Assembly: GCA_003601695.1 (NCBI GenBank)
Contig: PIYH01000014.1
Span: forward strand, 1 to 17,356
Length of the DNA: 17,356 nucleotides
DNA from: Candidatus Bathyarchaeota archaeon
Lineage (GTDB): Archaea; Thermoproteota; Bathyarchaeia; Bathyarchaeales; DTEX01
Direction of reading: 5' to 3'
Under the pieces are notes generated by a model. The model saw nothing but the letters and a program-made list of their open reading frames with translations, searched no databases and had not been told where the DNA came from. Shown one piece after another: positions 1 through 7,829 of this stretch (positions are counted from its first letter, which is position 1; the number at the start of each line of letters is the position of its first letter). Made by a program: the position numbers and the translations under genes.

Positions 1-120
1 AGTATCAACTTTGAATCTTTATAAAAAATGGGTTTTAAGGAAGTTGGGAGAATTCCAAAAGCGATATTTTGGGAAGGTGAATACATAGACGACGTCGAAA
101 GGGCTTGTATTCTGGAGTAG
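1..120 (+). pseudogene. C-terminal remnant of a GNAT-family acetyltransferase
   Basis: The frame starting at base 1 reads as a typical GNAT tail: a stretch ending in Leu, then KMGFKEVGRIP, then an FWEGEYIDDV-like segment, and a natural stop at 118-120. In GNATs the Leu before the 'K-M-G-F' motif is normally followed by Tyr (the L-Y-x-K-x-G-F motif). Here that codon is TAA (22-24), so the reading frame is broken exactly where Tyr is expected. The first ATG after the stop (28) would give only 30 residues, too short to fold as an acetyltransferase. The rest of the gene lies left of the window. A sequencing error at one base is the main alternative. Family assignment rests on motif recognition alone. 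Confidence 0.45.
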
Positions 121-125
121 GCTGA

Positions 126-272
126 ATGTGTGGAGATGCCGCATATCCGATGATTAACTATTTGAAAGATTACATAGCTGAAGGAAGATATCGAGATAAA
201 GGCAAAGCGAAATGTTTTGGAAAACAAAAATTCAAGGATTTGGTGGGAATCTGGGTCCTGATGGTACTATAA
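126..272 (+). CDS. Possible small ORF (48 aa), unknown
   Basis: This is an ATG-initiated 48-codon frame lying between the GNAT remnant and the CPBP protease gene; it ends one base before the protease ATG. A GGAG at 114-117 sits 8 bases before its ATG, an acceptable ribosome-binding site. The predicted peptide is rich in Lys, Gly and Tyr and has a short hydrophobic end (VGIWVLMVL). I recognise no family. Chance openness in a decayed intergenic region is quite possible; the only supporting points are the ribosome-binding site and the tight spacing to the next gene. Confidence 0.2.
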   Translation: MCGDAAYPMINYLKDYIAEGRYRDKGKAKCFGKQKFKDLVGIWVLMVL

Positions 273-273
273 A

Positions 274-1050
274 ATGAATAATTCAATCAACTGGAGACTA
301 TTCTGGATTCTTCTGTTAGCATCTGTTTTCGGCGTTATCTCCATAATACCCTACATGTTAACTATTCAAGCCGATCTACTAAAAGAACTTCCGATACCTT
401 TGCATGTACTTTTACCAATACAGGTAGCTCAAAACATGGTCATATTTGCAATCCTTATTTATGTCGGTTTATATTTGTCAGGAAGTGTCGGTCTCACCGC
501 TCCAATACTAGAAGGTTGGCTACAAGGGAAAGAAGTTAAACCTTATATCAAGTCAATTCTAGGTATTTCAATTACATTAGGAATGTTAGCAAGCATCCTT
601 ATTATCGGAATTGATTACTTATTTTCAATCTTTATCAAAGCAGAAACTACCGCTCAATCAGCCCATGTATCTCCTCCAATATGGCAAGGTTTCTTAGCCT
701 CTTTTTACGGCGGAATCAATGAAGAAGTGATTACAAGACTTTTTCTGATGACTTCACTAACATGGTTATTCTTTAAAGTTAAAGGAAACAGGGAAGGAAA
801 ACCAACCGACTTTGATATGTGGTTAGCAATTATTATAGCTGCTTTCCTTTTCGGAGCTGGACATTTACCGCTTGCAGCCACGTTAACCAGACTTACACCA
901 TTAGTCATTATGAGAGTTATTTTACTAAATGGTGTAGGCGGAATTATTTTTGGCTGGCTTTACTGGAGAAAAGGATTAGAGTCAGCGATGCTATCCCATT
1001 TTTCCGCCGATATAATTTTACATGTAATCCTCTCTTTACTTATTCATTAA
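274..1050 (+). CDS. CPBP-family intramembrane metalloprotease (Abi/CAAX-like)
   Basis: This is a 258-residue integral membrane protein with about six to seven hydrophobic segments (roughly residues 8-30, 45-70, 92-118, 137-168, 183-205, 208-230, 235-258). The three CPBP motifs are all present: EEVITR at 150-155 (the Glu-Glu-x-x-x-Arg motif), FLFGAGH ending at His197, and His242-x-x-x-Asp246 in the last helix. These are the presumed metal and catalytic residues of the Rce1/CPBP glutamic-type membrane proteases. Family members process prenylated or peptide substrates, confer bacteriocin immunity or have unknown roles; nothing here picks a substrate. No good Shine-Dalgarno sequence precedes the ATG. 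Base use is more AT-rich than in pckG or the ribosomal genes, and the gene is flanked by broken genes, so acquisition by transfer is plausible. Confidence 0.85.
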   Translation: MNNSINWRLFWILLLASVFGVISIIPYMLTIQADLLKELPIPLHVLLPIQVAQNMVIFAILIYVGLYLSGSVGLTAPILEGWLQGKEVKPYIKSILGISITLGMLASILIIGIDYLFSIFIKAETTAQSAHVSPPIWQGFLASFYGGINEEVITRLFLMTSLTWLFFKVKGNREGKPTDFDMWLAIIIAAFLFGAGHLPLAATLTRLTPLVIMRVILLNGVGGIIFGWLYWRKGLESAMLSHFSADIILHVILSLLIH

Positions 1051-2516
1051 TTCAATCGAATGGATGATTGCCCTGAAACTTTAATAATATTTATCGAGTG
1101 TGCAGGCAAGTCGAACATTATTTTTCCCTCAGCCACTTTAACCTTTGATTTTTGTATCATAACCCTCCTAGGATTCTCAGGGGTGTTCTTGTCTTGGATT
1201 TTTTCTCCGGCAACGTATAGTTGAGATCCTCTTTTAGGCTTGAATCTTCTAAATGAGATCGTCATCTCTGAATCTTCTGTTTCATGCCTATTAACGACAT
1301 GCAAATATACTGTCTTTCCATCTTTTGTGATGGTAGCTGAAAGGTCTATGAATGGAACGGGTTCCCTCAATTCGCTGGATATGTAATGATCCGTATCAAC
1401 GGTGGTCTTCAGGACGATGTCCCCGCTATTTGTGCTATAGAGTTTGAAGACTAGATACTGCGGTGTCAAGAGGATTCCACCGTCTTCTAAGGCTATTATT
1501 AAGGGTAGAACATTAACTGTCTGTGCGAATCCCCCTATCGGCGCTGCAACGCATAATCTATGAAGTGCGTTCAGAATGCCTCCTGTTAGAATAGCATCTC
1601 CAACAGTTGTAACTTGCTCATGAAGTGGAGCCTTGGCTTCCGGATGCCACACGTTCCACTCGTCGAATGCTATCCCTATCTCCCTTTCTATATCGTATCT
1701 TCGCCTTGCTGATTGAATAAGCCCATAAATATTCCTGAGTCTTCTTTCTATATCCAGCGAGGTAGCCGCTAGTTCCCTATAGGGCCTCTCACCTTTTATA
1801 TAAATATGCACTGAGAGATAATCGAAGTATTCGCCTGCATTCTTAATCATCTCCAAGTTCCACTCTGGATCCTCACATCCCACAGCTACGAGCCTGATGG
1901 TGGGATCAACTTTTCTCATCTCATTCGCAAACTCTAATGTTCTCCTTGCACATTCAGATCCATTCAGGCAGAAGCCTACTTGCCATCTACCATATAGTTC
2001 ATTTCCTATCCCCCATATCTTCACGCAATATGGATCATGATGTCCATATCTGCGCCTGAGAGAGGCATAATATGTATTTGCTCTGGAATTGCAATATTCA
2101 ACCCACTTGGCAGCTTCTTCCGGGGTTCCATTTCCAGCATTCACTACAATGAATGGTTCAGCATCCACGAGTCTACACAATTCTAGAAATTCATCTGTAC
2201 CGAAGGTGTTCGGCTCCTCCGCTCCCCATGCCATGTCTAGGCGTTTCACCCTCTTCTCTCTAGGGCCAACACCGTCAAGCCAGTGATATCCTGACGAAAA
2301 GTTTCCTCCGGGCCATCTCATGATGCGAGGCTGCATCTTCTTTATTGCTCTTAAAACATCGAGGCGGAAGCCTCTAAAATTGGGGATCCGCGAGTCTTCG
2401 CCCACCCATATTCCTCCGTATATGCACTTTCCAAGGTGCTCTATGAATTGACCATAGCATCTTTTATCGAGTCCTCCCAGCGTAGCAGAAATATCTATAA
2501 AACCTTTACTCTCCAA
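1047..2516 (-). CDS. Alpha-L-arabinofuranosidase, GH51 family
   Basis: The product (489 aa) is predicted to release terminal alpha-L-arabinose from arabinan or arabinoxylan oligosaccharides (EC 3.2.1.55). It has the family layout: an N-terminal GQFIEHLG segment, MRWPGGNFSSGYHW near 66-79, the acid/base Glu173 in WGIGNE, the nucleophile Glu286 in FDEWN within the (beta/alpha)8 barrel, and a C-terminal beta-sandwich from about residue 370. No signal peptide is present, so it probably acts in the cytoplasm on imported oligosaccharides. The start is a TTG; the frame stays open further upstream but offers no ATG or GTG, and an out-of-frame ATG lies just before it. The 3' end overlaps the end of the convergent protease gene by 4 bases. 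The 198 bases upstream (2517-2714) contain no other gene; a CTTAAAT-like element near 2570 could be its TATA box. Confidence 0.93.
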   Translation of the reverse strand: MESKGFIDISATLGGLDKRCYGQFIEHLGKCIYGGIWVGEDSRIPNFRGFRLDVLRAIKKMQPRIMRWPGGNFSSGYHWLDGVGPREKRVKRLDMAWGAEEPNTFGTDEFLELCRLVDAEPFIVVNAGNGTPEEAAKWVEYCNSRANTYYASLRRRYGHHDPYCVKIWGIGNELYGRWQVGFCLNGSECARRTLEFANEMRKVDPTIRLVAVGCEDPEWNLEMIKNAGEYFDYLSVHIYIKGERPYRELAATSLDIERRLRNIYGLIQSARRRYDIEREIGIAFDEWNVWHPEAKAPLHEQVTTVGDAILTGGILNALHRLCVAAPIGGFAQTVNVLPLIIALEDGGILLTPQYLVFKLYSTNSGDIVLKTTVDTDHYISSELREPVPFIDLSATITKDGKTVYLHVVNRHETEDSEMTISFRRFKPKRGSQLYVAGEKIQDKNTPENPRRVMIQKSKVKVAEGKIMFDLPAHSINIIKVSGQSSIRLN

Positions 2517-2714
2517 AAGTCTCAGCGTCTCCCATGAAAGGCTATAAGTGAATCTTTCTATGAATGATTTAAGAATTGCGCAGGGGGAGAGAGCCAGTAG
2601 CTCGCAGAAGCAAGACGGATGTAGATCTCAAAATGTAAGAAGAAACTCCTATAAGTAACCTTGCTTCGGGAGTCAAATGAATGAATGTCATGATAAAGAG
2701 GATATTATTACTAG

Positions 2715-3276
2715 TTGGATCGGGGAAATCCAGTTTTGACCGAGAAAAATCTCAGATTTGATTACAAAAGGCATATTAAAGAAGTATACAAGTCTATACG
2801 GCGTCAATTCGAGTTTCGGGCGAGAACAAGAGAAGAATTTGAGGCTTGGCAGTCAGCTTTTCGACCGAAGCTTCGAGAGGCTTTAGGCTTAACCAGTATG
2901 GAAGAGGATCCTCAGGATCATACTCCAAAAGCTGAGCGAGTAAGCTCAGTCGACCTCGGAGATTATATTCGTGAGAAATGGTGTCTCTGGGTTGAACCAA
3001 CAGTGCCATTGCCATTCTGGCTTCTAAAGCCCAGAGAATGTAACAGTCGCCTACCACTTGTGTTAACCCCTCAATGGCCATAACCATCCTGGCCTTTATG
3101 TAGGAATAACATACAGCGAACATGTCTACGAAGCCTTCTGTAAGCTCAAACATATCTATGAGGTTGCCGGCGTTCCTGAACGTTGCGAATTATATGTGGG
3201 TGAGGGTGGTCATCGCTACTATAAAAAAGGAGCTTGGCCCTTCATTAGGAAATGGTTTAATCTTCAGCTTACTTAG
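2715..3276 (+). pseudogene. Alpha/beta-hydrolase (acetyl-xylan-esterase-like) pseudogene
   Basis: The N-terminal part (from a TTG at 2715) has the pattern FRARTREEFEAWQ ... KLREALGL ... WCLWVEPTVPLPFWLLKP ... LPLVLTP, typical of the N-terminal region of large alpha/beta-hydrolases related to Abhydrolase_7/AXE1. At 3073-3074 one extra A shifts the frame. Removing it restores PHGHNHPGLYVG, the expected oxyanion-region motif. Soon after (about 3105-3115) the text jumps to the C-terminal end of such enzymes (EHVYEAF ... GVPERCELYVGEGGHRYY ... WPFIRKWF) and stops at 3274-3276. The restored product would be about 187 residues against roughly 350 for the family. The nucleophile Ser and the catalytic Asp are missing; only the C-terminal Gly-Gly-His remains. 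This is a confident dead gene, probably once a partner of the adjacent arabinofuranosidase. Confidence 0.85.
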
Positions 3277-3412
3277 GTATAGCGCTTCATCCTCACGCTG
3301 TCTTGAACCTCAGCGTCCATTTGGAGTATAGGCTAAATTATAACGTTGCTAGTCTCCCTCACTTTAAGGTATCTTTAAATGGCGAGGGATACTCTAACAG
3401 AAAACTTGCAGG

Positions 3413-3433
3413 TTGTTACGAAAATCGTAACAA
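3413..3433. promoter_or_regulatory. Perfect 9-3-9 inverted repeat upstream of pckG
   Basis: TTGTTACGA (3413-3421) and TCGTAACAA (3425-3433) are exact reverse complements separated by AAA. The site ends 91 bases before the pckG ATG. An AT-rich stretch with a possible TATA element (about 3440-3453, purine-rich BRE-like sequence just before it) begins 6 bases downstream, so the dyad would sit directly upstream of the core promoter. Another possible TATA (CTTTAAAT, about 3373-3380) would place the dyad near the start of the transcript. It looks like an operator; the regulator is unknown. An RNA hairpin is possible but a 3-base loop and lack of a following T-run make a terminator unlikely. Confidence 0.5.
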
Positions 3434-3524
3434 AAAACCGAAAAAAATAAATAAGGACAAGAATTCTCTAGAAAGGTTAGGCTTGACGACGCGCCTGCAA
3501 GAATCATAGGTAAGGGAATCAAGA

Positions 3525-5408
3525 ATGAATAAATACCTTAAGACACTCCGTTCCAGAATGAACAATAAGGATTACGAGAAAATAAAAGCCATACCAAATC
3601 CTGAAGTTCACAGATTCGTAGCCGAATCCGCTGAGCTCTGCAATCCACAAGATATCTTTGTTTGCTGTGACTCATCTGAAGATATAGCTCACATCAGGGA
3701 GCAGGCTATCAGAACTGGTGAGGAGAAGCCGCTGAAGATTCCGGGCCATACGGTTCACTTCGACGGAATATATGATCAGGGACGGGATAGAAAAGCCACG
3801 AAGTATCTTGTGCCGAAAGGTGAGGTTCTAAGCAAGGCTCTAAACCAGATCGATAGAGATGAGGGATTGACGGAGGTAAAAAGCCTCCTCCAAAATTCGA
3901 TGAAAGGAAAGACGATGATCGTGCGATTTATGTCTCTAGGACCACTAAATTCTATCTTCACTGTTCTCGGTCTACAATGTACAGACTCATGGTATGTGGC
4001 TCACTCGGAGTCTCTGCTCTTTAGACCAGGCTATGAAGCATTCTGTAATGCAGGGCCGAAAAAGGATTTCCTACGCGTTCTACACTCAGCTGGAAGACTC
4101 GACAAGAATATGATCAGCATAGACTATAATAAGAAGCGCATATATATCGACTATATTGAAAACACGATCTACAGCGTCAATACCCAATACGCGGGCAATT
4201 CCGTAGGATTCAAGAAGCTTGCATTCAGACTTGCGATAAGGAAGGCTAATCAGGAAGGCTGGCTTGCAGAACACATGATGATCGTGGGAGTACACGGGCC
4301 GGGAGGCCGGAAAACGTACTTCGCCGGGGCGTTTCCAAGTGCTTGTGGAAAAACTTCCACGGCGATGCTTCCTGGAGAGATGATACTTGGAGATGACATC
4401 GCATATATACGGAATATAGGGTCGGTCGCTCGGGCGGTGAATGTCGAATGCGGCATATTTGGAATTCTTCAAGGAATAAACCCTAAGGATATGCCATTAC
4501 TCTACAAGGTGCTTACAAGTCCCGGCGAGATCATCTTCTCGAATGTCCTCGTTAAGGATGGGAAACCTTACTGGCTCGACATGGGATGCGAGCTTCCAGA
4601 GGATGGAATAAACTTCTCTGGGAAGTGGTGGAAGGGGAAAACTAACGAGAACGGCAATGAGATCCCGCCGGCTCACAAGAACGCCCGATACACGATCTCC
4701 CTAAAAGTTCTGGAGAACTGCGATCCAGAACTAGATAATCCCATAGGCGTTGAGCTCAGCGGAATAATATATGGAGGACGTGACTCCAAAGCGTATGTTC
4801 CGGTTCAGCAGAGCTTCAGCTGGAAGCATGGCATAATCGCTTATGGCGCTTCACTCGAGACGGAGACGACATTCGCCACGGTTGACAAGGAGGGAGTTCC
4901 AGAGATCAACGCGATGAGCATTCAAGATTTCATCTCAATACCTTTAGGCCATAATATACGTAACCTATTAAAATTTGGTAGAAGCCTAAAGAGGAGACCA
5001 TTAATCTTTGGAGTCAATTATTTCCTGCGTGATCTAAAAACGGGAGAATACTTGAACGAGCCCAGAGATAAGCATGTATGGATAAAATGGATGGAGCTGA
5101 GAGTACATAATGAGGCCGGAGCGATAAAGGCTCCCACTGGTTATATTCCTAAATATGAGGATCTACGCATGCTCTTCAAGAAAGTTCTAAACAAAGAGTA
5201 TAGGAAGAAAGACTACATTAAGCAGTTCACGATACGTGTCCCCGAAAACCTAGCTAAGATCGAGCGGGCGGAGAAGTTCTATAAGGAGAAAGTCTCAGAT
5301 GCGCCAAGCGAACTCTTTGATGTGCTTGGTCAGCAACGTAATCGTCTAATCGAGGCTAGAGAGAGATTCGGCGACTACATCCCTCCAGAAAAGTTCATGG
5401 AACAATAG
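3525..5408 (+). CDS. pckG: Phosphoenolpyruvate carboxykinase (GTP)
   Basis: This cytosolic enzyme (627 aa, normal length for the GTP type) interconverts oxaloacetate + GTP and PEP + GDP + CO2, the entry step of gluconeogenesis. The nucleotide P-loop is FPSACGKTST (270-279), including Cys274, the reactive cysteine typical of GTP enzymes. GNSVGFKK supplies the metal- and substrate-binding lysines (230-231), His250 and the GDDIAYI motif (Asp290, Asp291) complete the metal site, and GRDRKATKY (86-94) is the substrate-binding arginine region. The ATG at 3525 is preceded by a weak AAGGG. It is apparently monocistronic, with a long upstream leader carrying a perfect dyad. The downstream neighbour is on the opposite strand with a gap of about 110 bases holding no gene. 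Confidence 0.97.
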   Translation: MNKYLKTLRSRMNNKDYEKIKAIPNPEVHRFVAESAELCNPQDIFVCCDSSEDIAHIREQAIRTGEEKPLKIPGHTVHFDGIYDQGRDRKATKYLVPKGEVLSKALNQIDRDEGLTEVKSLLQNSMKGKTMIVRFMSLGPLNSIFTVLGLQCTDSWYVAHSESLLFRPGYEAFCNAGPKKDFLRVLHSAGRLDKNMISIDYNKKRIYIDYIENTIYSVNTQYAGNSVGFKKLAFRLAIRKANQEGWLAEHMMIVGVHGPGGRKTYFAGAFPSACGKTSTAMLPGEMILGDDIAYIRNIGSVARAVNVECGIFGILQGINPKDMPLLYKVLTSPGEIIFSNVLVKDGKPYWLDMGCELPEDGINFSGKWWKGKTNENGNEIPPAHKNARYTISLKVLENCDPELDNPIGVELSGIIYGGRDSKAYVPVQQSFSWKHGIIAYGASLETETTFATVDKEGVPEINAMSIQDFISIPLGHNIRNLLKFGRSLKRRPLIFGVNYFLRDLKTGEYLNEPRDKHVWIKWMELRVHNEAGAIKAPTGYIPKYEDLRMLFKKVLNKEYRKKDYIKQFTIRVPENLAKIERAEKFYKEKVSDAPSELFDVLGQQRNRLIEARERFGDYIPPEKFMEQ

Positions 5409-5518
5409 CGAAAAGCAGGAAGTTATTAATGGAGTCTAATCTTGAACGGTATGCCGAGCCTTAATTTATCATCTTATTCTCAGTAGTGTTCCTTAAAAGA
5501 TCCGATGAGTCATCTCCA

Positions 5519-6667
5519 CTATAGAAAGCCGTCAGGAATGAGACTCGTAGCCAGCATCACCATATTTATATCTTGATGTTCTTTCCATAAAGAGTTCTCT
5601 CTATTCTCTGGCTTAAGCCAGAATTTTTCAATATCATCGCCTATCCAAGAGTAGTGTACTAAGCTTCTAATCAGCGAGTGTATCTCCTCACGGTTGGAGA
5701 GATTCGACCCGTTCTTAACTAGTTTCTGAAGTTTCTTGACAGCTTTGAATCCGATGGAGAGGCCTAGCTCCCTGAATGCAAGCCTATTACTGGCTGAAAT
5801 CTTTAGAGGGTCGGTTGCCAAATAGAGCTCTAAGCTCAGCAAGGAATCATTCAATATGTTGAGTAGCAGATCCATGCATTCTAAATGTTTATCCATGAGC
5901 ATCTCTGCTAGGAAGTATGAGTTCCAGAGAAGACAACCTATGCCAAGTGGGTCGCTAGTCGCCCAGTTAATCTCCATACAGATCTCTAAAAGATCATCTA
6001 TCTCCCGCATTAGACTCGACCATTCGGGATTTCTAGGTGCTGACGCCTGAATCTCATTGTAGACGACGAATCCATCAAGTGGATCATGCAGACCCATGGA
6101 ATAAACAAGAGGTTGAGTTAAATCTATACTCATCTTCCAATAGATACGTCTCTGTCCATTCTTCTCATAAACAAATGCTGCATGCATGGTCTTCGCAAGC
6201 TCAGTAGCCCACAAATTATAAATTGGATATTTAGTTTCTTGACTTACTCTGTTCAAGGCATGTATCCATCTAGTTAAGTAGTGATAATATTGACCGTCTC
6301 TTTTCCATTCTAGAGATTCATCAAATGGCTCCTCCGGTCTACGTTCAGGCAATCGCTTACCAATCCTTAAGCCTCCAATCGTTGGATGTCTCTTTCCTTC
6401 CTTCTCATTCAGCCCGCTTATCCAGCCTCGTCTAGGATCATCCTCGCGATGTCTACCGAGCACGAAGTGCACTTGATCCACAAGTTTAAGTGCAAGTTGC
6501 ATATAGCGTTCATTCCTGCTTGTTCTGTAGAGTCCAAGATAATTGCATACGGCGAAGGAGTCAGTCCAAAGGTACCGTCTTGGTTTACAATTACCTAAAA
6601 TTCCAGTTTCGCGGGCATAATCATTCATGATCTTCTCAGCTAGGTCGAATGAGCAAAACATCATCAA
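5519..6667 (-). CDS. Conserved hypothetical protein, probable (alpha/alpha)6-toroid (six-hairpin glycosidase-like)
   Basis: This 382-residue soluble, largely helical protein has no signal peptide. I cannot assign an activity. It carries segments I associate with a conserved uncharacterised family: LWTDSFAVCNYLGLYR near 33-48, GRHREDDPRRGWISGL near 91-106, GGLRIGKRLPERRP near 117-130, and WKRDGQYYHYLTRWIHALNRV near 141-161. The repeated pattern of aromatic-rich helix pairs with a Trp/Asp/Gly-Gln motif resembles six-hairpin glycosidase folds. The start is one of three adjacent ATGs; AGGGTG lies 5 bases before the first. It shares a 137-base divergent region and possibly a palindromic TATA box with dph2. 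Proximity to GH51 and ThuA genes fits a role in carbohydrate metabolism, but this is inference. Confidence 0.75.
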   Translation of the reverse strand: MMMFCSFDLAEKIMNDYARETGILGNCKPRRYLWTDSFAVCNYLGLYRTSRNERYMQLALKLVDQVHFVLGRHREDDPRRGWISGLNEKEGKRHPTIGGLRIGKRLPERRPEEPFDESLEWKRDGQYYHYLTRWIHALNRVSQETKYPIYNLWATELAKTMHAAFVYEKNGQRRIYWKMSIDLTQPLVYSMGLHDPLDGFVVYNEIQASAPRNPEWSSLMREIDDLLEICMEINWATSDPLGIGCLLWNSYFLAEMLMDKHLECMDLLLNILNDSLLSLELYLATDPLKISASNRLAFRELGLSIGFKAVKKLQKLVKNGSNLSNREEIHSLIRSLVHYSWIGDDIEKFWLKPENRENSLWKEHQDINMVMLATSLIPDGFL

Positions 6668-6741
6668 AACACCCTGAGAAAATTGAAGATTTCCATTGGT
6701 ATATTGCCCATCCAGACCGGATCCAACTATCCATCAGCTTC

Positions 6742-6753
6742 TATAAATTTATA
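6742..6753. promoter_or_regulatory. Palindromic TATA box between dph2 and the divergent hypothetical gene
   Basis: TATAAATTTATA is a 12-base perfect palindrome in the middle of the divergent interval. Read on the plus strand it would start transcription near 6773, about 30 bases before the dph2 ATG at 6805. Read on the minus strand it would start transcription near 6722, about 55 bases before the ATG at 6667. Both are reasonable archaeal spacings (TSS about 26 bases from the TATA centre). No second convincing TATA element was seen on either strand in this interval. Confidence 0.5.
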
Positions 6754-6804
6754 ATCTTCTACCCTATTGATTGGATGTCAATCCATCTAATATGGGAGTT
6801 TTCC

Positions 6805-7806
6805 ATGTGTGAAGATCTCTTTGATCTTGAGGAGAAACGTCTCGAAGAGGAGATTAAAAAAAGAGGAGCTCGAGTAGTTCTTCTCCAGCTCCCAGACGGT
6901 CTGAAGCCCCTAGCTGCAAGGCTAGCTTCAGTAATTGAGTATGCTGGAGCAGCCGCTATAATCTCCGGAGAACCCTGCTATGGAGCATGCGATGTAGCTG
7001 TAGCCGAGGCTAGAGATCTGAATGCGGATCTAATAGTTCATTATGGACACACGATGATGCTCAAAGATCTTGATATTCCAACGATATACTTTGAAGCTCA
7101 CGCCAAGATTCCAGTTGAGAGATCTGTTAGAAGAGCCATAGATATATTGAAGCCTTGGAGAAGAATAGGGCTCGTCACAACAGTTCAGCACGTAGAAAAC
7201 TTAGAGGCAGCCAGAAGAATTCTATCCTCAGCTGGTAAGGAAGTCTATGTGGGAAAAGCCTCAAACATGCTTCATCCTGGACAGATTTTAGGATGCGACT
7301 ATACAAATGCAAAGGCAATTTCCTCAAGTGTTGACGCGTTCCTCTTTGTTGGTGGGGGACGTTTTCATCCGCTTGGTCTGGCCCTAGCAACTCTGAAGCC
7401 TGTAGTGGCAGCTGATCCATTTATAGATAAGGCTTATTCCCTTGATGCTGATGCCAGAAAAATATTGAGGCGACGATGGGCTGAGATTGAAGAGGCTAGG
7501 GAGGCTAAGATCTACGGAGTTATAATAGGTCTGAAGCCTGGACAGAGGAGGCTCAGTGAAGCGTTTAAAGTCAAGAGGAAGATGGAAGAAGCGGGAAAGA
7601 AGGTATATTTGATTTCTCTGCGTGAAATCACAGGTCAGATGCTTAGAAATTTCCAAGAATTCGAAGCATACATAAATACTGCATGTCCAAGGATCTCGAT
7701 AGATGAAGAAACAATCTTTCGCCAACCAATCCTAACATTGAAGGAGGCATACGTTATGCTCGGCGAGATCTCATGGGAGAGACTTTTAAAGGAGGGAATA
7801 ATCTAA
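6805..7806 (+). CDS. dph2: Diphthamide biosynthesis enzyme Dph2 (2-(3-amino-3-carboxypropyl)histidine synthase)
   Basis: Dph2 is a noncanonical radical-SAM [4Fe-4S] enzyme that transfers the aminocarboxypropyl group of SAM to a histidine of elongation factor 2, the first step of diphthamide synthesis. In archaea it acts as a homodimer. The 333-residue product has the three cluster cysteines in their family contexts: Cys58 (GEPCYGACD), Cys164 (ILGCDYTNA) and Cys294 (NTACPRIS), matching the spacing of the Pyrococcus enzyme. The frame is open back to 6649, but the family start and a GGGAG at 6794-6798, 6 bases before ATG 6805, decide for 6805. It heads a run with the METTL5-like methylase, csl4 and rpoL. 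Confidence 0.95.
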   Translation: MCEDLFDLEEKRLEEEIKKRGARVVLLQLPDGLKPLAARLASVIEYAGAAAIISGEPCYGACDVAVAEARDLNADLIVHYGHTMMLKDLDIPTIYFEAHAKIPVERSVRRAIDILKPWRRIGLVTTVQHVENLEAARRILSSAGKEVYVGKASNMLHPGQILGCDYTNAKAISSSVDAFLFVGGGRFHPLGLALATLKPVVAADPFIDKAYSLDADARKILRRRWAEIEEAREAKIYGVIIGLKPGQRRLSEAFKVKRKMEEAGKKVYLISLREITGQMLRNFQEFEAYINTACPRISIDEETIFRQPILTLKEAYVMLGEISWERLLKEGII

Positions 7807-7829
7807 GCCCAGGAGGGTTCGAAGCATCC

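Noticed and set aside
2517..2714. tRNA or other structured RNA in the gap upstream of the arabinofuranosidase
   Set aside because: No cloverleaf, T-loop or paired acceptor ends could be found; only a few GC-rich purine stretches are present.
3303..3509. 68-codon open frame between the hydrolase pseudogene and pckG
   Set aside because: It has no recognisable domain, no ribosome-binding site, and covers the dyad and promoter region of pckG; chance openness is more likely.
6649..6804. N-terminal extension of dph2 by 52 residues
   Set aside because: The extension overlaps the start of the divergent gene, contains the TATA palindrome, and the family start with a ribosome-binding site is at 6805.
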